Assembly (NCBI GenBank): GCA_032718475.1
Contig: JAUCBJ010005782.1
Span: forward strand, 1-30,615
Reading direction: 5' to 3'
DNA: 30,615 nt
Source: Nemertoderma westbladi
Taxonomy: Eukaryota; Xenacoelomorpha; Nemertodermatida; Nemertodermatidae
Shown here: positions 8,813 through 18,572 of the stretch, piece after piece
Layout: each line of letters starts with the position of its first letter
Numbering within the stretch: the stretch's first letter is position 1
Position numbers and translations under genes: made by a program
Notes under the pieces: generated by a model
Seen by the model: only the letters and a program-made list of their open reading frames with translations
Told to the model about the DNA's origin: nothing
Database searches by the model: none

Positions 8813-8866
8813 TAGAGCAGTTTGCAGTTTTGTGTCTTTATTGGTTAGGCCGGGGTAGTTTGTTTA

Positions 8867-11800
8867 ACAGGTACACTAGCGCAACTCCGTTCATTGTAGT
8901 GAGCGGCCCTCGATGACAGGTACACTAGCGCAACTCCGTTCATTGTAGTGAGCGGCCCTCGATGACAGGTACACTAGCGCAACTCCGTTCATTGTAGTGA
9001 GCGGCCCTCGATGACAGGTACACTAGCGCAACTCCGTGAGCGGCCCTCGATGACAGGTACACTAGCGCAACTCCGTTCATTGTAGTGAGCGGCCCTCGAT
9101 GACAGGTACACTAGCGCAACTCCGTTCATTGTAGTGAGCGGCCCTCGATGACAGGTACACTAGCGCAACTCCGTGAGCGGCCCTCGATGACAGGTACACT
9201 AGCGCAACTCCATTCATTGTAGTGAGCGGCCCTCGATGACAGGTACACTAGTGCAACTCCGTTCATTGTAGTGAGCGGCCCTCGATGACAGGTACACTAG
9301 CGCAACTCCGTTCATTGTAGTGAGCGGCCCTCGATGACAGGTACACTAGCGCAACTCCGTTCATTGTAGTGAGCGGCCCTCGATGACAGGTACACTAGCG
9401 CAACTCCATTCATTGTAGTGAGCGGCCCTTGATGACAGGTACACTAGCGCAACTCCGTTCATTGTAGTGAGCGGCCCTCGATGACAGGTACACTAGCGCA
9501 ACTCCGTTCATTGTAGTGAGCGGCCCTCGATGACAGGTACACTAGCGCAACTCCGTTCATTGTAGTGAGCGGCCCTCGATGACAGGTACACTAGCGCAAC
9601 TCCGTGAGCGGCCCTCGATGACAGGTACACTAGCGCAACTCCGTTCATTGTAGTGAGCGGCCCTCGATGACAGGTACACTAGCGCAACTCCGTTCATTGT
9701 AGTGAGCAGCCCTCGATGACAGGTACACTAGCGCAACTCCGTGAGCGGCCCTCGATGACAGGTACACTAGCGCAACTCCGTTCATTGTAGTGAGCGGCCC
9801 TCGATGACAGGTACACTAGCGCAACTCCGTTCATTGTAGTGAGCGGCCCTCGATGACAGGTACACTAGCGCAACTCCGTTCATTGTAGTGAGCGGCCCTC
9901 GATGACAGGTACACTAGCGCAACTCCGTTCATTGTAGTGAGCGGCCCTCGATGACAGGTACACTAGCGCAACTGCGTTCATTGTAGTGAGCGGCCCTCAA
10001 TGACAGGTACACTAGCGCAACTCCGTTCATTGTAGTGAGCGGCCCTCGATGACAGGTACACTAGCGCCACCCCGCTCATTGTAGTGAGCGGCCCTCGATG
10101 ACAGGTACACTAGTGCCACCCCGCTCATTGTAGTGAGCGGCCCTCGATGACAGGTACACTAGCGCAACTCTGTTCATTGTAGTGAGCGGCCCTCGATGAC
10201 AGGTACACTAGCGCAACTCCGTTCATTGTAGTGAGCGGCCCTCGATGACAGTTACACTAGCGCAACTCCGTTCATTGTAGTGAGCGGCCCTCGATGACAG
10301 GTACACTAGCGCCACCCCGCTCATTGTAGTGAGCGGCCCTCGATGACAGGTACACTAGCGCCACCCCGCTCATTGTAGTGAGCGGCCCTCGATGACAGGT
10401 ACACTAGCGCAACTCCGTTCATTGTAGTGAGCGGCCCTCGATGACAGGTACACTAGCGCAACTCCGTGAGCGGCCCTCGATGACAGGTACACTAGCGCAA
10501 CTCCGTGAGCGGCCCTCGATGACAGGTACACTAGCGCCACCCCGCTCATTGTAGTGAGCGGCCCTCGATGACAGGTACACTAGCGCCACCCCGCTCATTG
10601 TAGTGAGCGGCCCTCGATGACAGGTACACTAGCGCCACCCTGCTCATTGTAGTGACCGGCCCTCGATGACAGGTACACTAGCGCAACTCCGCTCATTGTA
10701 GTGAGCGGCCCTCGATGACAGGTACACTAGCGCAACTCCGTGAGCAGCCCTCGATGACAGGTACACTAGCGCCACCCCGCTCATTGTAGTGAGCGGCCCT
10801 CGATGACAGGTACACTAGCGCCACCCCGCTCATTGTAGTGAGCGGCCCTCGATGACAGGTACACTAGCGCAACTCCGTTCATTGTAGTGAGCGGCCCTCG
10901 ATGACAGGTACACTAGCGCAACTCCGTTCATTGTAGTGAGCGGCCCTCGATGACAGGTACACTAGCGCAACTCCGTTCATTGTAGTGAGCGGCCCTCGAT
11001 GACAGGTACACTAGTGCAACTCCGTTCATTGTAGTGAGCGGCCCTCGATGACAGGTACACTAGCGCAACTCCGTTCATTGTAGTGAGCGGCCCTCGATGA
11101 CAGGTACACTAGCGCCACCCCGCTCATTGTAGTGAGCGGCCCTCGATGACAGGTACACTAGCGCCACCCCGCTCATTGTAGTGAGCGGCCCTCGATGACA
11201 GGTACACTAGCGCAACTCCGTTCATTGTAGTGAGCGGCCCTCGATGACAGGTACACTAGCGCAACTCCGTTCATTGGAGTGAGCGGCCCTCGATGACAGG
11301 TACACTAGCGCAACTCCGTTCATTGTAGTGAGCGGCCCTCGATGACAGGTACACTAGCGCCACCCCGCTCATTGTAGTGAGCGGCCCTCGATGACAGGTA
11401 CACTAGCGCCACCCCGCTCATTGTAGTGAGCGGCCCTCGATGACAGGTACACTAGCGCAACTCTGCTCATCGTAGTGAGTGGCCCTTGATGACAGGTACA
11501 CTAGCGCAACTACGTGAGCGGCCCTCGATGACAGGTACACTAGCGCAACTCCGTGAGCGGCCCTCGATGACAGGTACACTAGCGCCACCCCGCTCATTGT
11601 AGTGAGCGGCCCTCGATGACAGGTACACTAGCGCCACCCCGCTCATTGTAGTGAGCGGCCCTCGATGACAGGTACACTAGCGCCACCCCGCTCATTGTAG
11701 TGAGCGGCCCTCGATGACAGGTACACTAGCGCAACTCCGCTCATTGTAGTGAGCGGCCCTCGATGACAGGTACACTAGCGCAACTCCGTGAGCGGCCCTC

Positions 11801-12658
11801 GATGACAGGTACACTAGCGCCACCCCGCTCATTGTAGTGAGCGGCCCTCGATGACAGGTACACTAGCGCCACCCCGCTCATTGTAGTGAGTGGCCCTCGA
11901 TGACAGGTACACTAGCGCAACTCCGTTCATTGTAGTGAGCGGCCCTCGATGACAGGTACACTAGCGCAACTCCGTGAGCGGCCCTCGATGACAGGTACAC
12001 TAGCGCAACTCCGTTCATTGTAGTGAGCGGCCCTCGATGACAGGTACACTAGCGCAACTCCGTTCATTGTAGTGAGCGGCCCTCGATGACAGGTACACTA
12101 GCGCAACTCCGTCATTGTAGTGAGCGGCCCTCGATGACAGGTACACTAGCGCAACTCCGTTCATTGTAGTGAGCGGCCCTCGATGACAGGTACACTAGCG
12201 CCACCCCGCTCATTGTAGTGAGCGGCCCTCGATGACAGGTACACTAGCGCAACTCCGTTCATTGTAGTGAGCGGCCCTCGATGACAGGTACACTAGCGCA
12301 ACTCCGTTCATTGTAGTGAGCGGCCCTCGATGACAGGTACACTAGCGCAACTCCGTTCATTGTAGTGAGCGGCCCTCGATGACAGGTACACTAGCGCAAC
12401 TCCGCTCATTGTAGTGAGCGGCCCTCGATGACAGGTACACTAGCGCAACTCCGTTCATTGTAGTGAGCGGCCCTCGATGACAGGTACACTAGCGCAACTC
12501 CGTTCATTGTAGTGAGCGGCCCTCGATGACAGGTACACTAGCGCAACTCCGCTCATTGTAGTGAGCGGCCCTCGATGACAGGTACACTAGCGCAACTCCG
12601 TTCATTGTAGTGAGCGGCCCTCGATGACAGGTACACTAGCGCAACTCCGTTCATTGTA
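8867..12658 (+). repeat. Minisatellite A, about 80 copies of a 49-bp or 39-bp monomer
   Basis: The 49-bp monomer begins GACAGGTACACTAGCGCAAC and ends GAGCGGCCCTCGAT. Three monomer types occur: L1 (AACTCCGTTCATTG), L2 (CCACCCCGCTCATTG, mostly in pairs or triplets) and S, a 39-bp type lacking 10 bp (TCATTGTAGT). A 12-monomer block in the order L2 L2 L1 S S L2 L2 L2 L1 S L2 L2 occurs twice (10296-10853 and 11344-11901), showing internal segmental duplication. The array ends directly at the start of unit K copy 1. The spacing is not that of a CRISPR array: there are no unique spacers. Confidence 0.95.
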
Positions 12659-12989
12659 TCAGACCGGAAATTTTGCTTCATTATTGCATGGTTTATTAAG
12701 TAACAGGAAGAAGTCACAATATATGAAAATTGAGAGTGAAAGAACATATTTTATCAAATGCGCTAACATCATTAAAATGTAGAATAATTTCCTGTGTTAA
12801 TTTAGGGTGAAGCTTTGGCATATTTCATTCCCATTGACGCATTGCAATTTAATGAAAAAAAATAAAATTATATTACAAAGGAGCAATTTGTAAGAATAAA
12901 AAGTATGCTTTGTATTCTACAAATCTTAATTAGATTGCATACATTTGAAACAAAGAAGCTGGTTTGGCGCCGTAGTGGGTGAATCTTCC

Positions 12990-13006
12990 GCTCTTTTGAT
13001 AAGAGC
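12990..13006. repeat. Conserved GCTCTT/AAGAGC hairpin followed by T run
   Basis: Arms GCTCTT (12990-12995) and AAGAGC (13001-13006) with loop TTGAT, then TTTTT. It is identical in copies 2 (16437) and 3 (24728). It resembles a small terminator or stem-loop, but its role is unknown. Confidence 0.55.
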
Positions 13007-13284
13007 TTTTTAAAAAATATCCTATCAATTACCAATAGTGCGGAAACTTGCACCAGTCGAGTCGCAGCTATTTTGTCGTCACCTTACTTCATTTTTTTTT
13101 TTAGTATCGAACAGGAAATAATTTGTCAGGATTACAAAACCTGGTAAAAATATCTGAATTTCGTTTAATATAGGTGAGATTATGAACGTTCGAATAGGGC
13201 GGCTTTTTCCATTGTACGAAACAATATATTAATTATATTTTGTTACATTATATCAACTTAATAGTGTTCAGGTGAAATACTCGT

Positions 13285-13313
13285 AACGCTGCAAAGTACT
13301 ACTTTGCAGCGTT
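13285..13313. repeat. 29-bp near-perfect palindrome containing CTGCAAAG
   Basis: Fourteen-bp arms AACGCTGCAAAGTA and TACTTTGCAGCGTT are perfect around a single central C. Flanks 13282-13284 and 13314-13316 can add three more pairs (one G-T). Copy 2 (16731-16759) has one mismatch and copy 3 (25023-25053) is degraded. Related GCAAAGT words recur at about 13330 and at 14064. Confidence 0.75.
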
Positions 13314-13997
13314 GCGGCCTATAGGACGGAACACTGCAAAGTAATCAATGACATGGAAACAACTTCAATAACCGTATTCCAGAATGTATTATTTCTATTT
13401 ATATTATTGTGTGCTTATTTATTCAATAAAGCATCACGTGTTTGCATAATGCGTGCGTCCAGTTTGAAGTGACGGGACTAGCTGCTCTATGTAATAATAA
13501 TTATTCTTTAACGAGTAAGATTGTATTCCATACGTCCTATAGAAGACATTTTAGAGAAAATGAGCAAGTAAAATATGGCGACATTTGTTCAGTATAACTA
13601 AACTGACACAGACTGTGACTCTGTCGACGACTGATCAAAGATTTATCACATCCATGCAGAAGATAACAATAATAAACTTTAATTAGATATACAATATACA
13701 TGTTTAATTAATACTATGTACCAGACTGTACCTGTTAATAAATTTCACTTATTTTCTAAATAGTACAGGATTAAAATGTTTAAATTAGCATCCATAAAAT
13801 CCTTTCGTCACATACCAAACGCTGATAAGTTGACATAATGTAACAAAATTACTTACATCATTGCTTGCAAAGGTCACTTTTCAGTGTATTTGTGTATTTA
13901 TTTATGTTTATTTAATGGCGGTGCAATTTTGTTGACAAGCCGGCACAGCATTCTTAAAAATGCAGCTGCAATGCAGCATGCCGATCCTAGTAGTAGT

Positions 13998-14050
13998 AGT
14001 TTATTTATGTAAACCTCCCTTGCTGCGCTCGCTCGGTACATAAATAAACT
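13998..14050. repeat. Conserved hairpin, 14-bp arms and 25-nt GC-rich loop
   Basis: Arms AGTTTATTTATGTA (13998-14011) and TACATAAATAAACT (14037-14050) are perfect. The loop contains GCTGCGCTCGCTCGG. Both arms are intact in copy 2 (17444-17496) and copy 3 (25720-25772). Another hairpin (TGCAAAGT/ACTTTGCA, 14064-14082) follows directly. Confidence 0.75.
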
Positions 14051-14298
14051 CGGGTCATAACGCTGCAAAGTGCTACTTTGCACACAATGATGTAAATAGT
14101 TAATAAATTCCCCGAGGACTCACTCACTGCTAATATATCACAGATAATCACTGCGAATAATATTTGAATATAGAAGTTAGTCGAAAAACTCCTATTCACA
14201 AATAGGCTTACTCTGACCGTTGTATGCCGTTAACTGAATTATACTCATTCCAATGTTATAGCCATAAAGAGCCAATCACATAATTTTAATATAACTAA

Positions 14299-14363
14299 CC
14301 AATGGATAACAAATTCTAGAATTTAATCTTCATATATAAGAGAAAAACATAGATAAACTGTCA
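14299..14363 (+). promoter_or_regulatory. Core promoter of basic-protein gene copy 1: CCAAT, TATATAAG, initiator
   Basis: CCAAT at 14299-14303 (another AGCCAATCA near 14271), TATATAAG at 14333-14340, and TCATATT at 14361-14367 with A at 14363, exactly 30 bp after the TATA start. The arrangement is identical in all three copies. The ATG follows the predicted start by 68 nt, leaving a short leader. Confidence 0.6.
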
Positions 14364-14430
14364 TATTGAAAACAGTTAAATCAAAAGTAAGTGCACAATA
14401 CAATATAATTCAATCTGATTAATAGACGCG

Positions 14431-14709
14431 ATGTCTCAAAGGAACCACAATGAGAGTGAAAGTGGAAAGTTGCGTGAGGTTGGGATGCCAAGTGATGACT
14501 TAGTCAGCTATAAACAGAAGGGTTATGTGAGTAGGTCAACCGAAAGGACAGATATGGAGAAAAGGAGACAGAAGAGGCGAAAGGGAAGCAAGAGTGGAAA
14601 GGGGAAGAAGAAGGGAAAAGGGAGCAGATCAAGGAGTCGAAAGGGGAGAAGTCGTGGTAGAAAGGCCAAGGGGAAGAAAGGGAAGAAATCAGGATCGCGG
14701 AAACGGTGA
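14431..14709 (+). CDS. Small very basic Lys/Arg/Gly/Ser-rich protein, 92 aa, copy 1
   Basis: I do not recognise a named family. The ATG is the first after the conserved promoter. Residues 1-43 are mixed and polar (MSQRNHNESESGK, then GYVSRSTERTDME). Residues 44-92 are 29 of 49 Lys or Arg, with Gly and Ser as the other main residues and short RSRSR and KGKK runs. There are no Cys residues and no hydrophobic core, so the protein is probably disordered and nucleic-acid binding. Sperm nuclear basic proteins (protamine-like) and RS/RG-rich nuclear proteins have this composition; that is a resemblance, not an identification. The gene has no intron, and AATAAA follows at 14852. Against copy 3, six nucleotide differences give five synonymous and one amino-acid change (Ser to Gly at residue 9), which suggests selection on the protein. 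Confidence 0.65.
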   Translation: MSQRNHNESESGKLREVGMPSDDLVSYKQKGYVSRSTERTDMEKRRQKRRKGSKSGKGKKKGKGSRSRSRKGRSRGRKAKGKKGKKSGSRKR

Positions 14710-14851
14710 AAGAAATAATAGGGAAAGTCTGCGGTCCAATCTCGGAAGATAAACTGAAATTTATTAGGATTTTCTGATTATCAATTATAGTAATTTGTCA
14801 ATTATAATTATATATTCATCATTTATTATTCAATTATCTTAATATGTAACG

Positions 14852-14857
14852 AATAAA
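14852..14857 (+). terminator. Polyadenylation signal of copy 1
   Basis: AATAAA about 145 nt after the stop codon, conserved in sequence and position in copies 2 and 3. Confidence 0.5.
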
Positions 14858-14942
14858 TATCGATAGCTAAGAAGAAAAAAACATTGCCAACCTAAAACAC
14901 ATTTAATTTCCTTTTCTAGAATGTATTTCAGTGATACGGCAT

Positions 14943-15499
14943 ATTTTTTATAAATGTATCATTTAATTTTGGTGAAAAAAGTATGTTTTAATAAACTATA
15001 GGCGCGCCAGATCCATATTTACTGTAGAACACATCATGCAGAGCAGGTGCAGGTGCTACAGTGGTAGCCTAACTTTGGACCACTAATAGGCCTAATAGTT
15101 TTCTAAAACCTTTTGTAAACTGGATAAAAATAGTGCGTCAGCGCCCACCCTATCTAAATGGGACATTTGGAGCCTAGTCAGCCAGGATCTGAAATATTTC
15201 TTGAGCTTCCCGACACATTCACGAGTTATTATTTAAAAGTTTAATTATTTAAAGACTAACATCGGTGTTTATTGTTCTTCGATAGGACGCAGTTTCACAG
15301 AGATTTGAGCTTATTGAGGAGACATTCGATAATATTCACTAACTCGCTATGCTTGTTCTTGTGAATGCCTGTACTTGACCCCTGCGTGACAGGGCCTACT
15401 TTATATCGAATACAGAAAAACTAATAATTTATTAGGACTTCATATTGGTGCATGCGGAACCATTTATAGTAGACATATAAATATCAAGAAAATTCATTG
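14943..15499. other. Non-coding, nothing recognised
   Basis: Sequence between unit K copy 1 and the SINE. AT-rich, without a protein-like ORF or a clear repeat; not shared with the other unit K flanks. Confidence 0.5.
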
Positions 15500-15660
15500 T
15501 GTAGTGGTTTAACAGTTTAATTGTATCGGAGCCTTGAACTCGGGTCTCTGACTCCAGATGTTTGTGGGTTCGAGTCCAGGAAGGTGGCCAGGGAAATTTT
15601 CATTCCGGATTCGCATAAATCTCCGTTAGGCCTATATATAAAAAAGACTGATTCCGTGTT
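15500..15660 (+). repeat. Probable tRNA-derived SINE (A box and B box)
   Basis: TGGTTTAACAG (15505-15515) fits the pol III A-box pattern TRGYNNANNNG, and GGTTCGAGTCC (15567-15577) is a perfect B box. Their 51-nt spacing is longer than in most tRNAs. No cloverleaf closes and no tRNA 3' end is seen, so this is a SINE head or a decayed tRNA relative, not a functional tRNA. The body continues to about 15660 without a clear tail. Confidence 0.5.
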
Positions 15661-15819
15661 ACATTACCGTAATCATTAGCATAATGTAGTTACAAAACAA
15701 CAGTTTTATTTAAAGCCAGCTTTATTATTATTCAAATAAAATCAATATTCATTTCCTTAAGACTGCGTCCAACTTACATATTAAACATAAAGATAGAAAA
15801 GAGCACGAAATATGTACTG

Positions 15820-15898
15820 TACTACTAGGATCGCCATGCTGCATTGCAGCTGCATTTTTAAGAATGCTGTGCCGGCTTGTCAACAAAATTGCACCGCC
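15820..15898 (-). repeat. Inverted 79-bp fragment of unit K
   Basis: Reverse complement of 13917-13995 with one mismatch. It is directly joined at 15899 to the LINE fragment. Confidence 0.85.
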
Positions 15899-16265
15899 AC
15901 AACTCCCTATCACCCATGACATTTGCTAGATCATCCGCATCTTTAAGGCCAGTGTCCTTTAAGATGCGTCTCAAGAAAGTCATGGGCTGTCCACCATGCT
16001 TATTCACTCCATGAGGCTGCCAAAGTACAAGATTATGCACTGGCTGGTCCTCACGGCGAAAGCAATGTCCTGCAAAGCGGAGGCGATTTTGTTCTAGTGT
16101 CAAGCTTGGGGGAACCAATGAGACACCTCCAATGTTATATAGTGTCTGGTTGGAGATGTGTGCATTGTACTTGACACAATGAACCCGGCGTAGCATTCTT
16201 GTGAATGTGCCATCCAGAGATTTGGTGTCCTCAGCAGGTTTCCTCAGGTGTACTGTAGGGCATAC
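15899..16265 (-). pseudogene. LINE (non-LTR retrotransposon) ORF2 C-terminal fragment
   Basis: On the minus strand the frame is open from a TAG at 16266-16268. It encodes the region after reverse transcriptase typical of many invertebrate LINEs: SLDGTFTRMLRRVHC, then NRLRFAGHCFRR, LVLWQPHG, KDTGL and MGDRELWR. The RT domain itself is missing and the 3' end is cut at the junction with the inverted unit K fragment, so the last ~11 codons of the open frame (to 15858) are unrelated sequence. Upstream of 16265, up to unit K copy 2 at 16317, is probably the same LINE out of frame. Confidence 0.75.
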
Positions 16266-17744
16266 CTACTGTAGCCTGCTGTACAGACTTGTATCGCTAC
16301 CAGTCCACATCTTCAGATATTACAAAGAAGCAATTTGTAAGAATAAAAAGTATGCTTTGTATTCTACAAATCTTAATTAGATTGCATACATTTGAAACAA
16401 AGAAGCTGGTTTGGCGCCGTAGTGGGTGAATCTTCCGCTCTTTTGATAAGAGCTTTTTAAAAAATATCCTATCAATTACCAATAGTGCGGAAACTTGCAC
16501 CAGTCGAGTCGCAGCTATTTTGTCGTCACCTTACTTTATTTTTTTTTTAGTATCGAACAGGAAATAATTTTTCAGGATTACAAAACCTGGTAAAAATATC
16601 TGAATTTCGTTTAATATAGGTGAGATTATGAGCGTTCGAATAGGGCAGCTTTTTCCATTGTACGAAACAATATATTAATTATATTTTGTTACATTATATC
16701 AACTTAACAGTGTTCAGGTGAAATACTCGTAACGCTGCAAAGTACTACTTTGCTGCGTTGCGGCCTATAGGACGGAACGCTGCAAAGTAATCAATGACAT
16801 GGAAACAACTTAAATTACCGTATTCCAGAATGTATTATTTCTACTTATATTATTGTGAGCTTCTTTATTCAATAAAGCATCACGTGTTTGCATAATGCGT
16901 GCGTCCAGTTAGAAGTGACGGGACTAGCTGCTCTATGTAATAATAATTATTCTTTAACGAGTAAGATTGTATTCCATACGTCCTATAGAAGACATTTTAG
17001 AGAAAATGAGCAAGTAAAATATGGCGACATTTGTTCAGTATAACTAAACTGACACAGACTGTGACTCTGTCGACGACTGATCAAAGATTTATCACATCCA
17101 TGCAGGAGATAACAATAATAAACTTTAATTAGATATACAATATACATGTTTAATTAATACTATGTACCAGACTGTACCTGTTAATAAATTTCACTTATTT
17201 TCTAAATAGTACAGGATTAAAATGTTTAAATTAGCATCCATAAAATCCTTTCGTCACATACCAAACGCTGATAAGTTGACATAATGTAACAAAATTACTT
17301 ACATCATTGCTTGCAAAGGTCACTTTTCAGTGTATTTGTGTATTTATTTATGTTTATTTAATGGCGGTGCAATTTTGTTGACAAGCCGGCACAGCATTCT
17401 TAAAAATGCAGCTGCAATGCAGCATGCCGATCCTAGTAGTAGTAGTTTATTTATGTAAACCTCCCTTGCTGCGCTCGCTCGGTACATAAATAAACTCGGG
17501 TCATAACGCTGCAAAGTGCCACTTTGCACACAATGATGTAAATAGTTAATAAATTCCCCGAGGACTCACTCACTGCTAATATATCACAGATAATCACTGC
17601 GAATAATATTTGAATATAGAAGTTAGTCGAAAAACTCCTATTCACAAATAGGCTTACTCTGACCGTTGAATGCCGTTAACTGAATTATACTCATTCCAAT
17701 GTTATAGCCATAAAGAGCCAATCACATAATTTTAATATAACTAA

Positions 17745-17809
17745 CCAATGGATAACAAATTCTAGAATTTAATCTTCATATATAAGAGAAAAACATAGAT
17801 AAACTGTCA
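17745..17809 (+). promoter_or_regulatory. Core promoter of basic-protein gene copy 2
   Basis: CCAAT at 17745-17749, TATATAAG at 17779-17786 and TCATATT with A at 17809, the same spacing as copy 1. Confidence 0.6.
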
Positions 17810-17876
17810 TATTGAAAACAGTTAAATCAAAAGTAAGTGTACAATACAATATAATTCAATCTGATTAATAGACGCG

Positions 17877-18179
17877 ATGTCTCAAAGAAACCACAATGAG
17901 AGTGAAAGTGGAAAGTTGAGTGAGGTTGGGATGCCTAGTTGGTTGCTTGGTTGTGATTACTTAGACAGTTTTATAACTGAACAACAGAAGGGTTATGTGA
18001 GTAGGTCAACCGAAAGGACAGATATGGAGAAAAGGAGACAGAAGAGGCGAAAGGGAAGCAAGAGTGGAAAGGGGAAGAAGAAGGGAAAAGGGAGTAGATC
18101 AAGGAGTCGAAAGGGGAGAAGTCGTGGTAGAAAGGCCAAGGGGAAGAAAGGGAAGAAATCAGGATCGCGGAAACGGTGA
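17877..18179 (+). CDS. Small very basic protein, 100 aa, copy 2 with altered N-terminal segment
   Basis: Same start and same C-terminal 62 residues as copy 1. Residues 22-37 differ (WLLGCDYLDSFITEQQ in place of a shorter DDLVSYKQ). The change adds 24 nt, a multiple of three, so the frame is kept. Outside it there are three synonymous changes and one amino-acid change (Arg to Ser at residue 15) against copy 1. This copy gains a Cys and several hydrophobic residues in the variable segment. Function is unknown, as for copy 1. Confidence 0.65.
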   Translation: MSQRNHNESESGKLSEVGMPSWLLGCDYLDSFITEQQKGYVSRSTERTDMEKRRQKRRKGSKSGKGKKKGKGSRSRSRKGRSRGRKAKGKKGKKSGSRKR

Positions 18180-18318
18180 AAGAAATAATAGGGAAAGTCT
18201 GCGGTCCAATCTCGGAAGATAAACTGATATTTATTAGGATTTTCTGATTATCAATTATAGTAATTTGTCAATAATAATTTTATATTCATCATTTAATATT
18301 CAATTATCATATGTAACG

Positions 18319-18324
18319 AATAAA
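18319..18324 (+). terminator. Polyadenylation signal of copy 2
   Basis: AATAAA 140 nt after the stop, in the conserved 3' region. Confidence 0.5.
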
Positions 18325-18572
18325 TATCGATAGCTAAGAAGAAAAAAACATTGCCAACCTAAAACACATAATTTCATTTTCTAGAATGTATTTCAGTGAT
18401 ACGGCATTGATATCACATGGAGCAACTTTGTTTCTGCAATTTGTTTCTGAAACAGAAGTTGCTCAGTGTGAGGGGATCAGCAAAAAGTTGCTAGACAGTT
18501 TTAACATGCAATTTTTTATGTGTGTTGAAAAAATAACAGTATCGTCCTCGTCCATTAGCAGGAGCACCTGCA

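Larger units (their letters stand above)
1..8866 (+). mobile_element. BEL/Pao LTR retrotransposon, 3' part (5' LTR, gag and protease lie left of the window)
   Basis: The domain order is reverse transcriptase, RNase H, H2C2 zinc finger, DDE integrase and a C-terminal DUF5641-like domain. This is the BEL/Pao arrangement, and signature stretches such as FYMDDGL, LSRLFDP and the linker TRSGRVSY fit that family. The left end runs off the window. The right boundary is not resolved, because the 5' LTR needed for comparison is absent. A TATA/initiator core promoter near 7340 and AATAAA signals at 8389 and 8807 suggest that the 3' LTR occupies much of ~6500-8860, and the minisatellite starts at 8867. 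The frame break in pol indicates that this copy is not autonomous. Family assignment is firm; element bounds are inferred. Confidence 0.8.
7371..8866 (+). other. Non-coding downstream part of the putative LTR (R/U5) and flank
   Basis: No protein-like ORF. The segment 7895-8010 is a degenerate low-complexity tract built on ATTGCG and AATTGC words. AATAAA signals lie at 8389 and 8807. The true LTR end and target-site duplication are not identifiable from this window. Confidence 0.4.
12659..14942 (+). repeat. Unit K, copy 1 (duplicated unit carrying the basic-protein gene)
   Basis: It starts at TCAGACCGGAAATTTTGC right after minisatellite A. It is highly similar over its length to 24401-~26640, and from 12867 onward to 16317-~18410. 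It contains hairpins at 12990, 13285, 13998 and 14064, a promoter at 14299-14363 and the basic-protein ORF. Homology stops after GATACGGCAT (14942), whereas copies 2 and 3 continue together. Apart from the ORF I see no gene in the 1.77 kb before 14431. It could be a mobile element with a minisatellite at one end, or a segmental duplication. Confidence 0.85.
16317..18500 (+). repeat. Unit K, copy 2 (lacks the minisatellite and first ~210 bp)
   Basis: Homology with copy 1 starts at ATATTACAAAG (copy 1 about 12867) directly after LINE-derived sequence, so the left end is truncated. Corresponding positions are offset by 3446-3447 bp from copy 1 until the ORF. It carries the same hairpins (16437, 16731, 17444). 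The right end shares with copy 3 a hairpin-forming GGAGCAACTT segment (18416-18468) that copy 1 lacks; homology fades near 18500. The 1.55 kb before 17877 has no gene. Confidence 0.85.

Noticed and set aside
8867-12658. Direct repeats suggesting a CRISPR array
   Set aside because: The monomers are contiguous with no unique spacers, and the context is eukaryotic.
12990-13006. Histone-type 3' stem-loop
   Set aside because: The stem is six bp, but the loop is five bases and the flanking bases do not fit the histone pattern. It lies upstream of the ORF and not after it.
14012-14036. GCGCTCGCTC loop as a parvovirus-like Rep-binding element
   Set aside because: Only two GCTC tetramers are present and no replication protein gene or terminal hairpin layout is seen; the resemblance is too short.
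14005-14199. Minus-strand ORFs of 61 and 64 codons repeated in all three unit K copies, one with a hydrophobic stretch
   Set aside because: They overlap the conserved hairpins, and their conservation is what the DNA similarity of the duplicated unit predicts. No promoter or start context supports them.
15858-15898. The last codons of the LINE ORF as a genuine C-terminus
   Set aside because: They are encoded by an inverted piece of unit K, so they are read-through into unrelated sequence.
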